This document shows, piece by piece, positions 22,459-34,400 of a DNA stretch of 64,000 bases. The stretch is from Porphyra umbilicalis (Eukaryota > Rhodophyta > Bangiophyceae > Bangiales > Bangiaceae). The stretch lies in assembly GCA_002049455.2 (NCBI GenBank), contig KV918836.1, positions 209,977-273,976 on the forward strand. Direction: 5' to 3'. Made by a program: the position numbers and the translations under genes. The notes under the pieces were generated by a model. It was not told the DNA's origin. It worked only from the letters and a program-made list of their open reading frames with translations, and did not search any database. The stretch's first letter is position 1, and each line of letters opens with the position of its first letter.

Positions 22459-22914
22459 CCAGAGTGTGCAGTCAACTTGTGAGTTCGGGACGTATTTCGT
22501 TTTCAGGCGGGTGTCGTGGTCACGGCACCACACCGCAGGATGCTGCGAAGTATATGGGCTTCTCCAGAATCGAGAATACGGGTAGTACTCATGGATATGA
22601 TACACCCTTGGTGATCCAATGTCGCGAGTATCTAGGGACATCCCATTCGCCGAGTATGAGTATGGGCGACGCTTTGAAATATTCCACGGGTGCGAGTATA
22701 TAACCAAAAGTTATACTTATGTGATACCCTTTCCGAAATACTCTTCGTGAGGCCTGGTGACGATATGATACTTCTCAACGAAATTGTCTTCTTCTGCCTT
22801 TTCTATGCCTGGATCGTAGCAGTCGCTGTCAGAGCCAATCAATCGGTAATTCCTTCACGTCACCGATTCGTGCGGATGCACTCTGTGCGAGAAGCACAAC
22901 CGCTCCGCGCTGCC
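22459..22914. other. AT-richer spacer, no gene
   Basis: Short ORFs only. It contains several GAGTAT/ATACTC-type motifs between about 22560 and 22740 but no clear element boundary. Confidence 0.5.
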
Positions 22915-23659
22915 CACACCTAGTCAAGGGCGGTCTTCTCGTATTCGTCATTACAGTTTTTTGTGAATACATTCAGACAACACGTCTCATTCGGACCGTC
23001 CGACCCCTCTCTGCAGCATGCTTCTGAAGGCTTCGGCCGACGAGCTGGACCACCCAGTTTCTCAGTGCAGCACACGTCTTTTTCATTGCTTTTTTTCTGC
23101 AAACGCTACTCAACTACGTGATGATGTCGAGGACACCAACAGGACCCCAAAGACCCCTACTTGTTTTCCCGCTATGGCCACCTCTCTTTCGCACTTGGGA
23201 GGCCTCCCAGAGACACCGTACAGGCCGCTGCGGCTTCAAAAAGAACGTCAGAGAGCATGAGCGAAGTCCCAAAGGATAGGAGAGGTGGCTACATGGTATG
23301 TAAGAGCTCTGTGAATGCCGTACCGGTAGCTATGGCGGTGGTGTCGGATTGGGAGGGTGGACTCTGACGAGCAGACATGTAAAACTGCTATCAAAAATGT
23401 TGCCGAATGCGTCTCCCAGAGCCACTTTGTTTCATCGTGAGATCAGATAGTCATTGTTCAAGCGTTTGTTGATTGGGTGCTGAGTGCCACGTCAAGCCCA
23501 TTCGAAACTCATTTTATATTTCCACCTGGACCATGTCAGTACGCTCGTCCACCAATAAGGTGAAGCGAGCCTCTGGCATGATGAGGTAATCGCCAATGGA
23601 ACGACGGATTCACATGAAAAACCCAGAAGTCCGCTTTTAGGCCCTCTTGACTAGGTGTG
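22915..23659. mobile_element. M3 element, copy 1 (745 bp, terminal inverted repeats)
   Basis: Ends CACACCTAGTCAAG and, inversely, CTTGACTAGGTGTG. Copy 2 at 26570-27314 is the same length and orientation and differs at only a few bases by eye. Flanks give a possible 4-bp duplication (TGCC before and after). Contains an 80-codon plus ORF (23018-23260) conserved in both copies but with no recognisable domain. Non-autonomous DNA transposon by structure. Confidence 0.85.
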
Positions 23660-23975
23660 TGCCATGGCGTGGGGCCTCCCTCGGTCGGCCGCCGTCGGCG
23701 GCCACCGTCTGCGCGTCAGCGTCCGAGCCCGCCCGCCGCTGTGTTTCTCTTCCGGCTTGGCCGTGTCTCGCTCGTGTGTCTGGCGGGATCCGACCCCGCT
23801 GGACACAGCACACAAGGGAGAGACGCCGGACGGTTCGGACTGCCGACGCTGCCGTCAGAGCGACCCTCTGAGCCGAGCCACGGACGATCGCGCCCCCAGC
23901 GCCGACGCTTCCATGCGTGTGCCATTTATGGACGGCCGGGGAGGACAAGGGCGCGGCCGGCACCTACCCTCCCGC

Positions 23976-25512
23976 TCACACCTCGGCCGCCACCGGCACC
24001 CCGTACGCCCCCGCACACCCCGCCGGCACGCCGAGCCCCCCCACAATCACGGCGCGCAGCGGATCGTCCCGCCGCAGCGCGAGGCAGTTGTGCCAGCCCA
24101 TATACGCGGGCACGTCGAGGGCGCCGACCGCAAACGGTCCGTCAAAGCGCAGCGACGCGGTCGCGCCGAGCTTGTACACCTCAAAGCCGGCGGCGGAGAG
24201 CAGCTCGGCGGCGGCCGCGTGGCTCGTGCGCGGGCCCCCCTCCGTCGCCATGTACCGGTGGCACTCCCACAGAATGAAGCGCGCGGCGGCAACGGCACGG
24301 GGGGCGGCGGCGAGGACGGGGATGTCCCACCCCTCCGTGTCCGTCTTGAGCAGCGAGATCGGGTGCGTGCGCCGCGTGGCGGTGAGGCCGGCGGGCGTGT
24401 GTGGGGGGGACAGCAGCACGTCCAGGGGCTCCATGGGGATCGTCTGTGGGGGAATGAGCATTTGGGGGGGTGGAGGGGGGTGGGCAAACGCAGCAGGACC
24501 AGCAGGACGCACACGAGGAAAGCAGCAGCAGCCACGCGCCGCCGGTCGGGGGGGAAAGCAGAGGCTGACGTCAGCGGCTGCACTCGCACGCTGCGGGCTC
24601 GGCCCGGCGCCGGCACCCGTCGGTGGTGACCGAGCCGCGATCTGGGGCCGCTTGGGCCCTCCCCCGCCCACCCGCACCAGCACGCGTGCGCTTCGTCCCC
24701 CCCCCCCCCCCCCCCCCCCCCCCACGTACCACATAGTCAAACCGCTCTGGCGACGGGCGCTTGGCGCTCGCCCATATCCCCCCCAGCTGCCCGAGCCTGG
24801 CCTCCCGCGGCAGCCGAAACACCGTCGACGCCGACGCGTTGCCGACCGCCGCGTTGATGACCGTCATGCCGCGCCAGTGGGGCGTGCCCGAGCGGCTCAG
24901 GTTGAGGAGGCGGCCGGCGAGGGCGGGGTTGGCCTCCACCGCCACCACGCGGGTGTCTGGAAAGATGGCGCGCCACGCGAGGAGGCCCTGCCCCGCGTTG
25001 GCGCCGACGTCCACAACCAGCGGGGGGGGGGCGCCGCGCCGGGACCCGTCGGTTGCCGCCAGCGCGGGCGCGGCGGCGGCCAAGAGGGCTTTGAGGCGCG
25101 TCGCGCCAGCCTCCCCGCCAAAGGAGCGGTTGGTGTCGTTTTTCAAAAGGGCCGTGGCCGACGCGACGCACGCGGCCACGTCGGCCGCAGGGGGGGGGGC
25201 GGGGGCGCCGCCGGCGCCGGGGGGCACCCTGTGGCTGCCGTCCGCGTCGACGGCCACGGCCCGTTGCGTGCCGAGGCTTGGGTAGTGGAAGAGACCTTCC
25301 CCGCCGCGACCAGTACCGTCGGCGCCGACGGCGCGCTGCGTCGTGCGGGGCGGGGCGGGCATCCACGCGGCGCTCCCGTCGATCGTGGAGTCCGCTCCGC
25401 GGGCGCCAACGATGTTGAGCGGGAGACCCGCGGGCACGACAATGGCCGCGGCGGTCAGCGACGCGACGGCCAGGGCGACCAGGGGTGCCAGGACGAAGCG
25501 GGTGGCCGCCAT
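23976..25512 (-). CDS. FkbM-family methyltransferase with N-terminal membrane anchor (416 aa)
   Basis: Exon 1 25512-24730 and exon 2 24443-23976, joined in phase 0 by an intron that starts GTACGT and ends CCCACAG. Residues about 5-27 are hydrophobic after a short basic start, so the protein is probably a signal-anchored or secretory-pathway enzyme. The SAM-binding motif DVGANAGQ is at 168-175 with the acidic residue after the second strand (E193). The FkbM signature LLKTDTEGWD is at about 292-301. FkbM enzymes transfer methyl groups from SAM to hydroxyls of sugars or polyketides; the substrate here is unknown, and a glycan O-methyltransferase of the secretory pathway is a reasonable guess. 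The upstream frame stays open for about 1 kb but is pure GC-rich low complexity, so the ATG at 25512 is chosen. The gene sits between two M3 copies. Confidence 0.82.
24697..24723. repeat. Uninterrupted 27-bp poly(C) tract in the FkbM intron
   Basis: 27 consecutive C on the plus strand, so a 27-G run in the transcript beginning immediately after the 5' splice site GTACGT. Tract length is likely to vary or be mis-assembled. Confidence 0.9.
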
Positions 25513-26569
25513 GGTGAGCGTCGTTTGAGCGGCGTGCGGTGTGGGGGGGGCGCGCACGTCCCAGCGGGGCAACCCGCACAAACCGCTGGGGCCCTTTTGA
25601 GCAGATGGCCGCCGCGGCAGCGTCGCCCCGACGCGCCGCCCGCTCCGGCATGAGCGCACGCGGCACGCGCGTGTGCGCGGCGCGCCCGCCGCAGCCGTCG
25701 GGCGGCGGCGCGCGCCGACGCTGCCGCCACCCGCGGTGCGGCGGCGGTCGCGCGGGGGCGGCCGCCCCGCCCGACCCGCTGGCAGGCGACCGCCCCGCGG
25801 CCGCCGCCGCCGCCACGCCCGCCCGCCGACGGGCGGCGCGCGGGCGGCGCGGGGTGCCCGACGGGCGGCACGGGCGGGCGGCACGGGGCACACGGGGCCG
25901 GCCCGACCGCGCGCGCGCGTGACGCCGCTGCGCGCCCGGCCACCGCCCCCGGGGGGCGGCCGCACGGCGTCCGGGCGCCCCACCGCCGGGCGGGGGCCCC
26001 TCTGCACCGACGGGCGGCCGACGGCGCCGTCGACGGCGCCACCGGCGGCCGCACGTGGACGCGCCCGAGGCCCCACACGCACGGCCATTGACCGCACCAC
26101 GCACCGCAAGTGCCGGCCGCCGGCACGCGCTGGCCACCAGTGGGCGCCAAAGCGCTCCCCCCCTCCCCCCCCCCCCCCCCCCCCCGAATTCGGGCGCCGC
26201 CGACGCGCCGCCCGCCCCGGGCGCGGCGGCGCGGCGCCTCCTCCCTTCCCCCCGCCGACGGTGGAGCCCCCTCCCCCCCCCCCCCCCCGGCGCAACGCAC
26301 CCCCGCCGACGCACCGCCGGCGGCGCGCTGCGCCACTGCCGACGCGCCACCGCGGCGGTGCGGCGGCGGCCGCCGCCGCCACGCGCCGCCCGGCCGCCCG
26401 CCGCGGCGGCGCCGCGGCGCCGCGCGTCGAATTTGGTGGCCCGCCCCCCCCCCCCGCTGCGGCGGCGGCCGCGGCGCGCGTCGCGAATTTTGTGGGGTCG
26501 GGGGGCCTCCCGACCCCGGGGCCGCCGCCGCCGGGTCGGGGGCGCGGCGGCGGCCGCGTGCCGCCGCGG
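25513..26569. other. Extremely GC-rich upstream region of the FkbM gene
   Basis: Over 80 percent GC by eye, with C21 at 26165-26185 and further C runs near 26270-26288 and 26445. ORFs of 300-667 codons occur in several frames on both strands; all are Arg/Gly/Pro/Ala low complexity and are not annotated. It could hold the promoter of the minus-strand gene, but no defined element is visible. Confidence 0.5.
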
Positions 26570-27314
26570 CACACCTAGTCAAGGGCGGTCTTCTCGTATT
26601 CGTCATTACAGTTTTTTGTGAATACATTCAGACAACACGTCTCATTCGGACCGTCCGACCCCTCTCTGCAGCATGCTTCTGAAGGCTTCGGCCTACGAGC
26701 TCGACCACCCAGTTTCTCAGTGCAGCACACGTCTTTTTCATTGCTTTTTTTCTGCAAACGCTACTCAACTACGTGATGATGTCGAGGACACCAACAGGAC
26801 CCCAAAGACCCCTACTTGTTTTCCCGCTATGGCCACCTCTCTTTCGCACTTGGGAGGCCTCCCAGAGACACCGTACAGGCCGCTGCGGCTTCAAAAAGAA
26901 CGTCAGAGAGCATGAGCGAAGTTCCAAAGGATAGGAGAGGTGGCTACATGGTATGTAAGAGCTCTGTGAATGCCGTACCGGTAGCTATGGCGGTGGTGTC
27001 GGATTGGGAGGGTGGACTCTGACGAGCAGACATGTAAAACTGCTATCAAAAATGTTGCCGAATGCGTCTCCCAGAGCCACTTTGTTTCATCGTGAGATCA
27101 GATAGTCATTGTTCAAGCGTTTGTTGATTGGGTGCTGAGTGCCACGTCAAGCCCATTCGAAACTCATTTTATATTTCCACCTGGACCATGTCAGTACGCT
27201 CGTCCACCAATAAGGTGAAGCGAGCCTCTGGCATGATGAGGTAATCGCCAATGGAACGACGGATTCACATGAAAAACCCAGAAGTCCGCTTTTAGGCCCT
27301 CTTGACTAGGTGTG
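26570..27314. mobile_element. M3 element, copy 2 (745 bp)
   Basis: Same ends and length as copy 1 and almost the same sequence, inserted in GC-rich DNA. A 7-bp direct duplication GCCGCGG flanks it (26563-26569 and 27315-27321), though this is low-complexity sequence. Near-identity of the two copies implies recent movement, duplication or gene conversion. Confidence 0.85.
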
Positions 27315-29959
27315 GCCGCGGCGGGCGACTGCGGGGGCGGCGGTACCCCCCCCTCCGCCGGCCGCCACGAGTGGCGGCCGCCGTCGTTGCCGTGGCCACC
27401 GTGGCGGGGGCGGGCGGTCGACGGGGCGGCGGCGGTGGGGTCGGCGGCGGACGGCGCCGCCGTCGTCGCCGCCGCGGCCGCCACCGCCGAGGCGCCGCGG
27501 CGGGCGGCGCACCCGCCCCCCCCGCGCCGCTCCCGCCCGCGTGCCGCGACGCGCCGGCACGGCGCGGTCGTTGCCGCCGGGGGGCGGGTGCATCCGCGGT
27601 GGCGGCGGGTGCGGCGCCGCCGGCGCGTGCGTCGGCGGGGAGTGGCCGCCCGCCCCCCCGCGCGCGGTGCGTCCCCCCCCCTCCCCGCTAGCGGCTGGTG
27701 GCGGCGAGGCCGTTTGCTTCGAGCAGGGTGGGCGCGGTCACGGACTGCCGCGGGAGCATCGTCCCTCGTCGTTTGGCGCCGCCGGCGCACGGCGGGCGCC
27801 AGGATGGGAGGGGGGGTGGCGGCGGCGCGGCGGGCGGGCCGTGGCGGCGGCGTGGCATGGTCCACCGGCGCTGTCGCCCCCGACGCTGAAGCTGCAGCTG
27901 CAACGGCCGACACTGCCGCCGTCTTCGCCGCCCTTGAGGCTGCTCTCGCTGCAACTGGGCGTGATGGCCTTTTGCGGCAAGGTCAGCGCGGCGGTCGGAC
28001 GTGGCGGTTACAAAAAAATGGGCGCACTCATCAGCAGAGAGCTACCCCTTCGTCAAGAGCCACACAGAGCTGTGCAGGGGGACATCGCTCCCTAGCGCGG
28101 CACGCCCCGCAATTAAGAAGCACGGTCCGCGCTTGCGCACCCACCGGTCAATGCTACCAAGACCCGCCCACAGCCGCGCAGCCCTCGCCCCGATACGGGG
28201 CTTCCCGCCTCTTCGCGGGCCCCCCGGTGCCCGCATTCGTGCCCGCCGCTCACGCGGCGCCCGCCCCCCCCGGCGCCGTCGCCACGCATGGGTTCCTCGC
28301 TGGCAGGAGCGTCGACCCCCCCCACCCCCTCCCCCCCGCTCCCACCGCTGCAACGCGGGCGGCCGTGTGGCGGTCCCACAGGCACGGGAAAGGGCACCAT
28401 GGACGGCGACGCCTCTTCCTCCACTGCCACGTGGCTCACGTGCGTCGGGTCGGTGCGCGCGCGCTCCACCCGTGGCCGCTGCTGCTGTCGTGCGTGTGAT
28501 CAACTGATTGGTGGAGGGCATGCAGCTTGGCTGCGTCGTCGAGTTGGGCAGCCTTCCTTTGCTACCGATGCGCGTCTCACCAGCGTCCGCTTGGGGACTC
28601 GAGCGCGTGAGTCGGCGCACGTGCACATGCTGCATTGGGAGAAGCCGGCCCCAAGCAGCGAAGGGTGCAGCGGTGTATCCCGGCCGGCGTGTACACCCCA
28701 CTCTGGACTCTTTCATTTGCCAGAGGGCACAACCAGCAGCCTATGCCGGGTTCATTGGGCGCCGACGAGCGAGCCGCGGGGACTTGAGCCATCTCGGCTG
28801 GTCCGTGACAACTCAAATCACCGTGGTCCTCGACGGCCACTCCGCGCAAGGCTCTATCCATGGAGGACAAGGTTTATCGCCTGCTCGTACAGTGTCCTGC
28901 CCACCAAGAATACTGCATCGTGAAGACCCGGACCATCGGTAAGAAACCACCAGGTGCACCGTAGATGGTGCCGACGCAGAATGCTGCCCGCCGGGGTCCC
29001 AAGCAAGCGTTATTTCTGGAGGCACTCGGGCAAGCGCCGGGGCCATGGGTCGGCTGTCAATTTCTCCTGCGGGGCCACCTCGTCAATGGGGCTCGCTGCG
29101 CTGGCCGTCACCTGAGAGAGCATCGCTGCGCTGGTGGTCATCTGTCACGCAGCGGTCCCCGTGCGGCGACTGGCGCGAGCGCGGCGGTGATCCATTGGGT
29201 CTCTGCATGTTTGCCAACGCCGGAGCCCCCACACGGGTGCAGCCGCAGGCCACGCCTGCGTGTATAGTACAGGGGCGCCGTATTCCTCACCGGCGGTGTG
29301 GCCAGCCGCACGAATGGGGGAGGTGCGGGGGGTGGAGGGCGTTGGCGTCGTGTTGCCGACACAGCAGTGGCCCCGCGGGCGGTGTGACCGGCCAGGCTTG
29401 GCGGTGTTGCGCCGGGCCGCGTCTACGGCCTCCCTGCCGACACGGAGGCGGAGGCGGGGAAAGTGGGCGCCTCGGCCGACAGCCACCACTGGTCGGCGCC
29501 CGCATGGGCGGGGCTGCGCAGATGCGCCACCGCGATCTGGCGACCTCGCACGCACGGGGCCGTGTTGACGGGTCGGCGGCCGCCGGAGGGTCGCCGCCGT
29601 GCTGGTCGGCCTGTGCGTGCCGACGGCCCCCAACCGGTTGCGGCCGGTACCCTGCGGACCGCGGTGTCGGCCCGGCCATGCGGGGGGCGGGCGGTGGGCG
29701 GTGCGGCTGCTGCGTGTGCCGCGCCAGAGGAAGAGAAAAGAAATATAGCTAACATACAAATCGCCGCGCGGGGTGCCGTCGGCACCACCGCGGGGGCGTC
29801 CTCCGCCTCGAATCGCGCATTGTCGCACCTACCCTTCCTCCCTTCCCCCCCCCCGCGCTACCCCCTTCATGCACCACGCACGCGCGACTCGCCCCGGCAC
29901 AACCGCCATACACCTTCTCCGCGCGCACACGCAGCGCCCCCCCCCCCCCCCCCTACGCC
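27315..29959. other. GC-rich region, no gene supported
   Basis: Long overlapping ORFs on both strands (up to 395 codons) consist of Ala/Arg/Gly/Pro repeats. A short minus-strand segment ending at 27688 (about 27760-27690) has a more protein-like composition and could be a terminal exon. At 29728-29745 there is a small AT-rich island (AAAAGAAATATAG), possibly a 3'-end region. Nothing can be named. Confidence 0.4.
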
Positions 29960-31480
29960 TCACACCGCCGGCTTGGTCCAACTCATCACCTTGGACAGAA
30001 ACGCTTGGCGCGTATCGTACGGCGCGAGCCCGCACCCAGCGGCGAGCGCGTCAAAGTCCGTCGACTGGTAGGTGTCGTAAAAGGGCTCGTGGAAGGCCTT
30101 GGCAAAGCCCGCCGGGTCAAACGGGAGCCCCCCCGCCGCCACCTCGGCCGCCTGCACGCTGTCGACGACAACCAGGAGGCCGCCCGGCACGAGCACCCGG
30201 GCCCACTCGGCAAACACCCTCGCCCGCACGTCTGGGGGCAGCTCGTGGAGGAGGAAGACGCTCAGCACCACGTCCATGGACGCGTCGGGCAGCGGCAACG
30301 CCTCGGCGGCGGCGCGCACAAAGGAGACGCGGCCGCCGGCGCGGGAGGACGAGCGCGCCGCCGCCGACGCGGCAAACTGCGCCTGCGCTTCCGCCAAGTA
30401 AAAGGGACTCAAGTCGACATTGACAATGGGGGACGCGGGGTGCGCCGCCGCCAAGTCGGGCAACACCCCGCCGGGGCCCGTCGGCACGTTGAGGATGCGC
30501 GGCGGGGGAGGCGGCGGCCGACGGCTGCCACCCGCCCGACCCGGGGCGGCGGCGGCGGCGGTGGCGGCGGAGCGGCGGGCGGCGGCCCAGGCGTGGATCG
30601 GCACGAGCCCCTGCCGCCGCATCATGTCGGCGGTGCCAAAGAAGAGGGACTCCACTTGCACGGCGTAGCGCCGCGCCGACGCCGTCGACAAGTACCCATC
30701 CGTCTGGTGGTGAAAGTTGCGGAGGTAGTAGTCTGGATAGTCAAAGACAATGTCCGAGGGGGCGCCCCCGCCCCCCCCCGGGCCCCCCCCCCCCCTCCCT
30801 CGACGGGCACGGGCACGTCGCGAAAGGCGTTGGCCGCCTTGCGCGCCGCCACGTCGGGCGCATCCCGCACGTACGAGGCGAGCGCGCGGGCGGCGGCGGC
30901 CGGCCGCCGCGTCGTCAGCGGCGGCGGCGGGTACACGCCCGCCCCAAGGTTGGCCTGCTCCGTCGCGAGCAGACCCGCAATGGAGGCGGCGAGCCACGCC
31001 CGCGCCGCCGCCTGCGGCACCGAGCTGGTGCCGCCAAAGAGGCCTCCGAGGACAGTCGCGGGGCTCTGCCGCGTCGCCGCCGCCACCGACGCGGCGGCGG
31101 CGACGCGGCTCGCGAAGAAAAAGCCGACGCGCACCGCCGCGGCAGTCGTGTAGGCGGCGTTTTTGGGGGTGGACGGCGCCGCCGCCGCCACCGCTTCGGC
31201 GACGGTGCGGGGAAGGGGGGGGGGCGGGGGGGGGGGGAACCCGCCGCCGGGGGGGGGCCGCCGTAGCCACGGGCGCCGTCGTTGCCAGACGGCGCGTGCC
31301 CGACAGGCGGGGGGCCCCCACGGGGTGGTGAGGGGGGGGGGTGCCGGCTTTGCCGCCAAAGCCCCCACGCACCGACAGCGGGCGACCGGCCAGCGGGGTG
31401 ACAAAGGACGGGAGCACCTTGGCCGACCCCGGGGCACGGAGCGGCGGCGCCGCGGGCCCCAGATGGCGCGCAACCGCCAT
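29960..31480 (-). CDS. Class I SAM-dependent methyltransferase, probably plastid-targeted
   Basis: The N-terminal ~75 residues are rich in Ala, Pro, Arg and Ser with no acidic residues until late, like a plastid transit peptide. The body contains a DYPDYYLRNFHHQTDGYLS block followed by a QVE..F.GTADMMRR block, a segment typical of plant and cyanobacterial class I methyltransferases. Then come a degenerate SAM motif I (LNVPTGPGG), an acidic residue after strand 2 (VDLSPFYL), and the post-motif MDVVLSVFLLHELPPDV and LVPGGLLVVVD blocks. The frame shifts twice in compensating fashion, at a G-rich run near 31206-31258 and in C runs at 30770-30793. Either homopolymer length errors or short unrecognised introns explain this. 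Start ATG taken at 31480; an in-frame ATG exists at 31528. Substrate unknown. Confidence 0.7.
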   Translation of the reverse strand: MAVARHLGPAAPPLRAPGSAKVLPSFVTPLAGRPLSVRGGFGGKAGTPPPHHPVGAPRLSGTRRLATTAPVATAAPPRRRVPPPPAPPPSPHRRRSGGGGGAVHPQKRRLHDCRGGARRLFLREPRRRRRVGGGGDAAEPRDCPRRPLWRHQLGAAGGGAGVARRLHCGSARDGAGQPWGGRVPAAAADDAAAGRRRPRARLVRAGCARRGGAQGGQRLSRRARARRGRGGGGPGGGGGAPSDIVFDYPDYYLRNFHHQTDGYLSTASARRYAVQVESLFFGTADMMRRQGLVPIHAWAAARRSAATAAAAAPGRAGGSRRPPPPPPRILNVPTGPGGVLPDLAAAHPASPIVNVDLSPFYLAEAQAQFAASAAARSSSRAGGRVSFVRAAAEALPLPDASMDVVLSVFLLHELPPDVRARVFAEWARVLVPGGLLVVVDSVQAAEVAAGGLPFDPAGFAKAFHEPFYDTYQSTDFDALAAGCGLAPYDTRQAFLSKVMSWTKPAV

Positions 31481-34400
31481 GGGGAGGGCGGGGAAGGGAG
31501 CGGGGGGGGAAGGGCGCGACGGCGCCACGAGGCCGCAGCGGCTGTGCGGCCAAGACCTTTTGCGGGTGGCGCGGCGGGACGTCCGTCACCGTCCTTGGGG
31601 GGGGTCCGCCGCCAACGGTTGCACGAGGGGGCGTGCGCGTGCACAGCGACGGCCCGCACGCCCGCCGCGCCCGACCGCCGCCCGCGGCCGCCGCCCAAAA
31701 GGCCGGCGACAGGCGGCCGCGAGGTCCCCCACAGGACGCCCCATCCGCCCGACCCGCGCGCCGCGCCCGGGCGTCGCGGGAGGTCGCTCTGGGAGGTCAC
31801 CCGTCACGCGAGTGCGGCCACGATCAACCGGGAAGCACCGCAAGATCGCCCCCATTCCAGCGCCGCGCCAATACAACAAGCCCGCCGCTCGGGGCCCAAC
31901 AGGCCCGCGGTGCCCTCCAGCGCGGCTGGCGAGGTCCTCGCCGGGCCCCGCGCGGGTGGCCACCTGGCAGCTCGGTCGGCCGCCGAGCCGGCCGGCTGGT
32001 GCCCGCCCGTGTCACGTGGTCGATGGGTAAGGCGCGCGCAGAGGGCGAGGCGTGGTGGCCGCTCACGAGTACTGTATGCTGTAGATCCTTGTTGAAAAAG
32101 GTTTTGACTTTGGGTTGGAAGTTCCTGCCAAAGCTTGGCGGCGGCGGCAGGCCCACCCAGCGCAGTGCACGTCGTTGCTGGATCCACCACGAGCCCGATT
32201 TTGACTCAAATTGCTCGTTCAAAACTTGCACGACCCCTCGTAAACGCCTCTGTGGAGCTTTTTTCTCGTGCAAAACATGTTTTCACTTGCATACTTTTGC
32301 AGTCGAGCATTTTACACCAACTTTTGGGATGCATCAGAAGCGTCTCTGGAAGCGCCTCCTATGGTGTACAGGGCCATAGTGTGAATGCCCGTACGCAAAC
32401 GTATGCAGATGCTCAACATGCACGTCCGAGCTCTTCATTCATCCCAACGAGGCTTTTGCACGATTTCTGCACGCTGCATTAGGACACCCGTGTCGAGGTG
32501 CGTGTACTAAAGTCTATCTCATCTTATTAGTCCTATGGAATAACGGCTCTGGTTTCGGCGCATGCACATCAATCGACCCCAAACTTCGTAGACGTATCAG
32601 AGGGTGGCCCTCGGGTCCTCAGAAGAAAAAAAAGAGCACAAAGCGCAGCACAGCCCACCCGTTGATGCCCACTTCCGGATTCGTATCGATCAGGGGCATC
32701 CGATCCGCCCGATTCTCGACAGCACCCGATTTATGACTGACCAAATCGGGAGGAACGCAAGGACAGGGAGGCTACGTTTTCAGCCTCGTGATCGAGATCT
32801 CGTCATGCCGCACGGGGAAGGAGCAAAGACGGTGACAGCTGACCAAAGCAAGAGAATTTACGGTGAACAAGTATCTGAGAAGCGTCAGCCATATCAACTT
32901 ACTGGCAGCGGCCTCCGACTAATGTGCACAGCTGGACGCCCACCGGCGTCGGCGGCATGCTGCCCTGGCTGTCGGCGCCGGCTGCCACCGCCCCCGCACG
33001 CGCGCCGTCTGAGCGCAGAGCCGCCTCCGTCCCCTGCCCCCCCCCCCCCCCCACCCGCCCACGCTCGGGCCCTTCTGGTGGGGGGCCGGCGCGGTTGGCC
33101 CGTCCGGGCTGTGGGGTCGGCAACGGGGAGGTTGATGTAGGCGCGGTGGCGGATACGGTTGCGATCGCAGCGCCGCCGCCGGCAGCGGCGGGTGCAGCCG
33201 TGGCACTGACGCCGCGTGCCACGGCGGGTGCGGCGCACGCGACCACGTCGGCGGTTGGAGCACGCCCGTCGCCGGCGGCGTCAGCCGCCGCGCTGAAGGG
33301 CAGTGCGGCGCTCGTCGCTGCCGGCGCGACGCTCGTCACCGCCAACGCAAAGCAACTGTAGTTGCGGAGCAGCTGTTCCCCCAGCCTCCCCCCCACCCCC
33401 CCCCCCGCCCCCCCCCACATAGCGCTCCCCGGCGCCGCCGTTGATTTTCTGGAGCGAATAGTCCGCTTCGGCCACCGGTGCAGTGGCACACACACGCTTC
33501 CCCACGACGGCGACCGTGGGAGGCACGACAGCGACGGCGGGGGAAGGGTGGGGGGGTAGGTGTGCGATGGCGCTTGAGCCACTCAGAGAGGCTTTCGAGG
33601 GCATTTCTGGATTTCATTTGGGAGTGCCCATACACAGGCGCTCATTGGCTACTGACGAAGCGTGCGACTCGATGGACTGCCGGATCTCGTGAGATCGAAT
33701 CTCAAAAGTCGCGCAGGAGATCGCACTTCTGGATGAGCGAACTTTTAAGTAGCCTCCCAATGTCAGGGGATCGCTGCAACAAAACACTTATGCTTCTTCT
33801 CGACATACTGTTTACGCACGTCTACCTTCGGGCAGTGGGATTGGAGCGCCGCGCAGAATAGTGCACTCGAATGCACGAGGTATGTGAATATGGGACAAAT
33901 GCGAGAAACGGTGCTGTGACCTCGTGCGGCTCGCCCAGTGTGCCGGAAGGCCTAAAAACGATGCGTCTGAGCCGTATCTCTTCGACATAGGTGTGCCGTT
34001 GAAGGGCTTCCTACACAACAAATGCGTACCATTTCTTGCAGTAAAAAGGTTTGTGGGGTCTCTATACCTTGTGTGAAGACTGCTTGCCATTTGCGGTCGT
34101 AGCGGCGGAATTCTGGTATCTCCAAAAAAAGTGCGGTTCTCAGAGGACTAATAGAGTGAGACAGACTTTGAGTCGAGCACGGGCGTCGAGGTGCTGCACG
34201 AGTATCAGGTTTTCACACTAGCTCCCCCTTTTCTGGGACTTGACAGTATTTTACACTAGCCACCCGAGCGGCAACTGTCCCTCTGTGAACGCGAAAGGGA
34301 ATGGTCTGGGTTTTGTGAACTCACTTCCCCCAAGTTCTGTGACAATTGCCAAAGAACTGTGCTTCCCGTGCGGAGAAAGCGGGTTCCGACGCCCCCCACC

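Noticed and set aside
23018-23260. 80-codon ORF in both M3 copies as a transposase
   Set aside because: Conserved only because the copies are near-identical; no catalytic motif and too short.
24571-26627. ORFs of 390-667 codons on both strands upstream of and through the FkbM gene
   Set aside because: Translations are Gly/Arg/Ala/Pro low complexity from extreme GC content, with long ORFs in several frames at once. Only the part from ATG 25512 has a recognisable fold.
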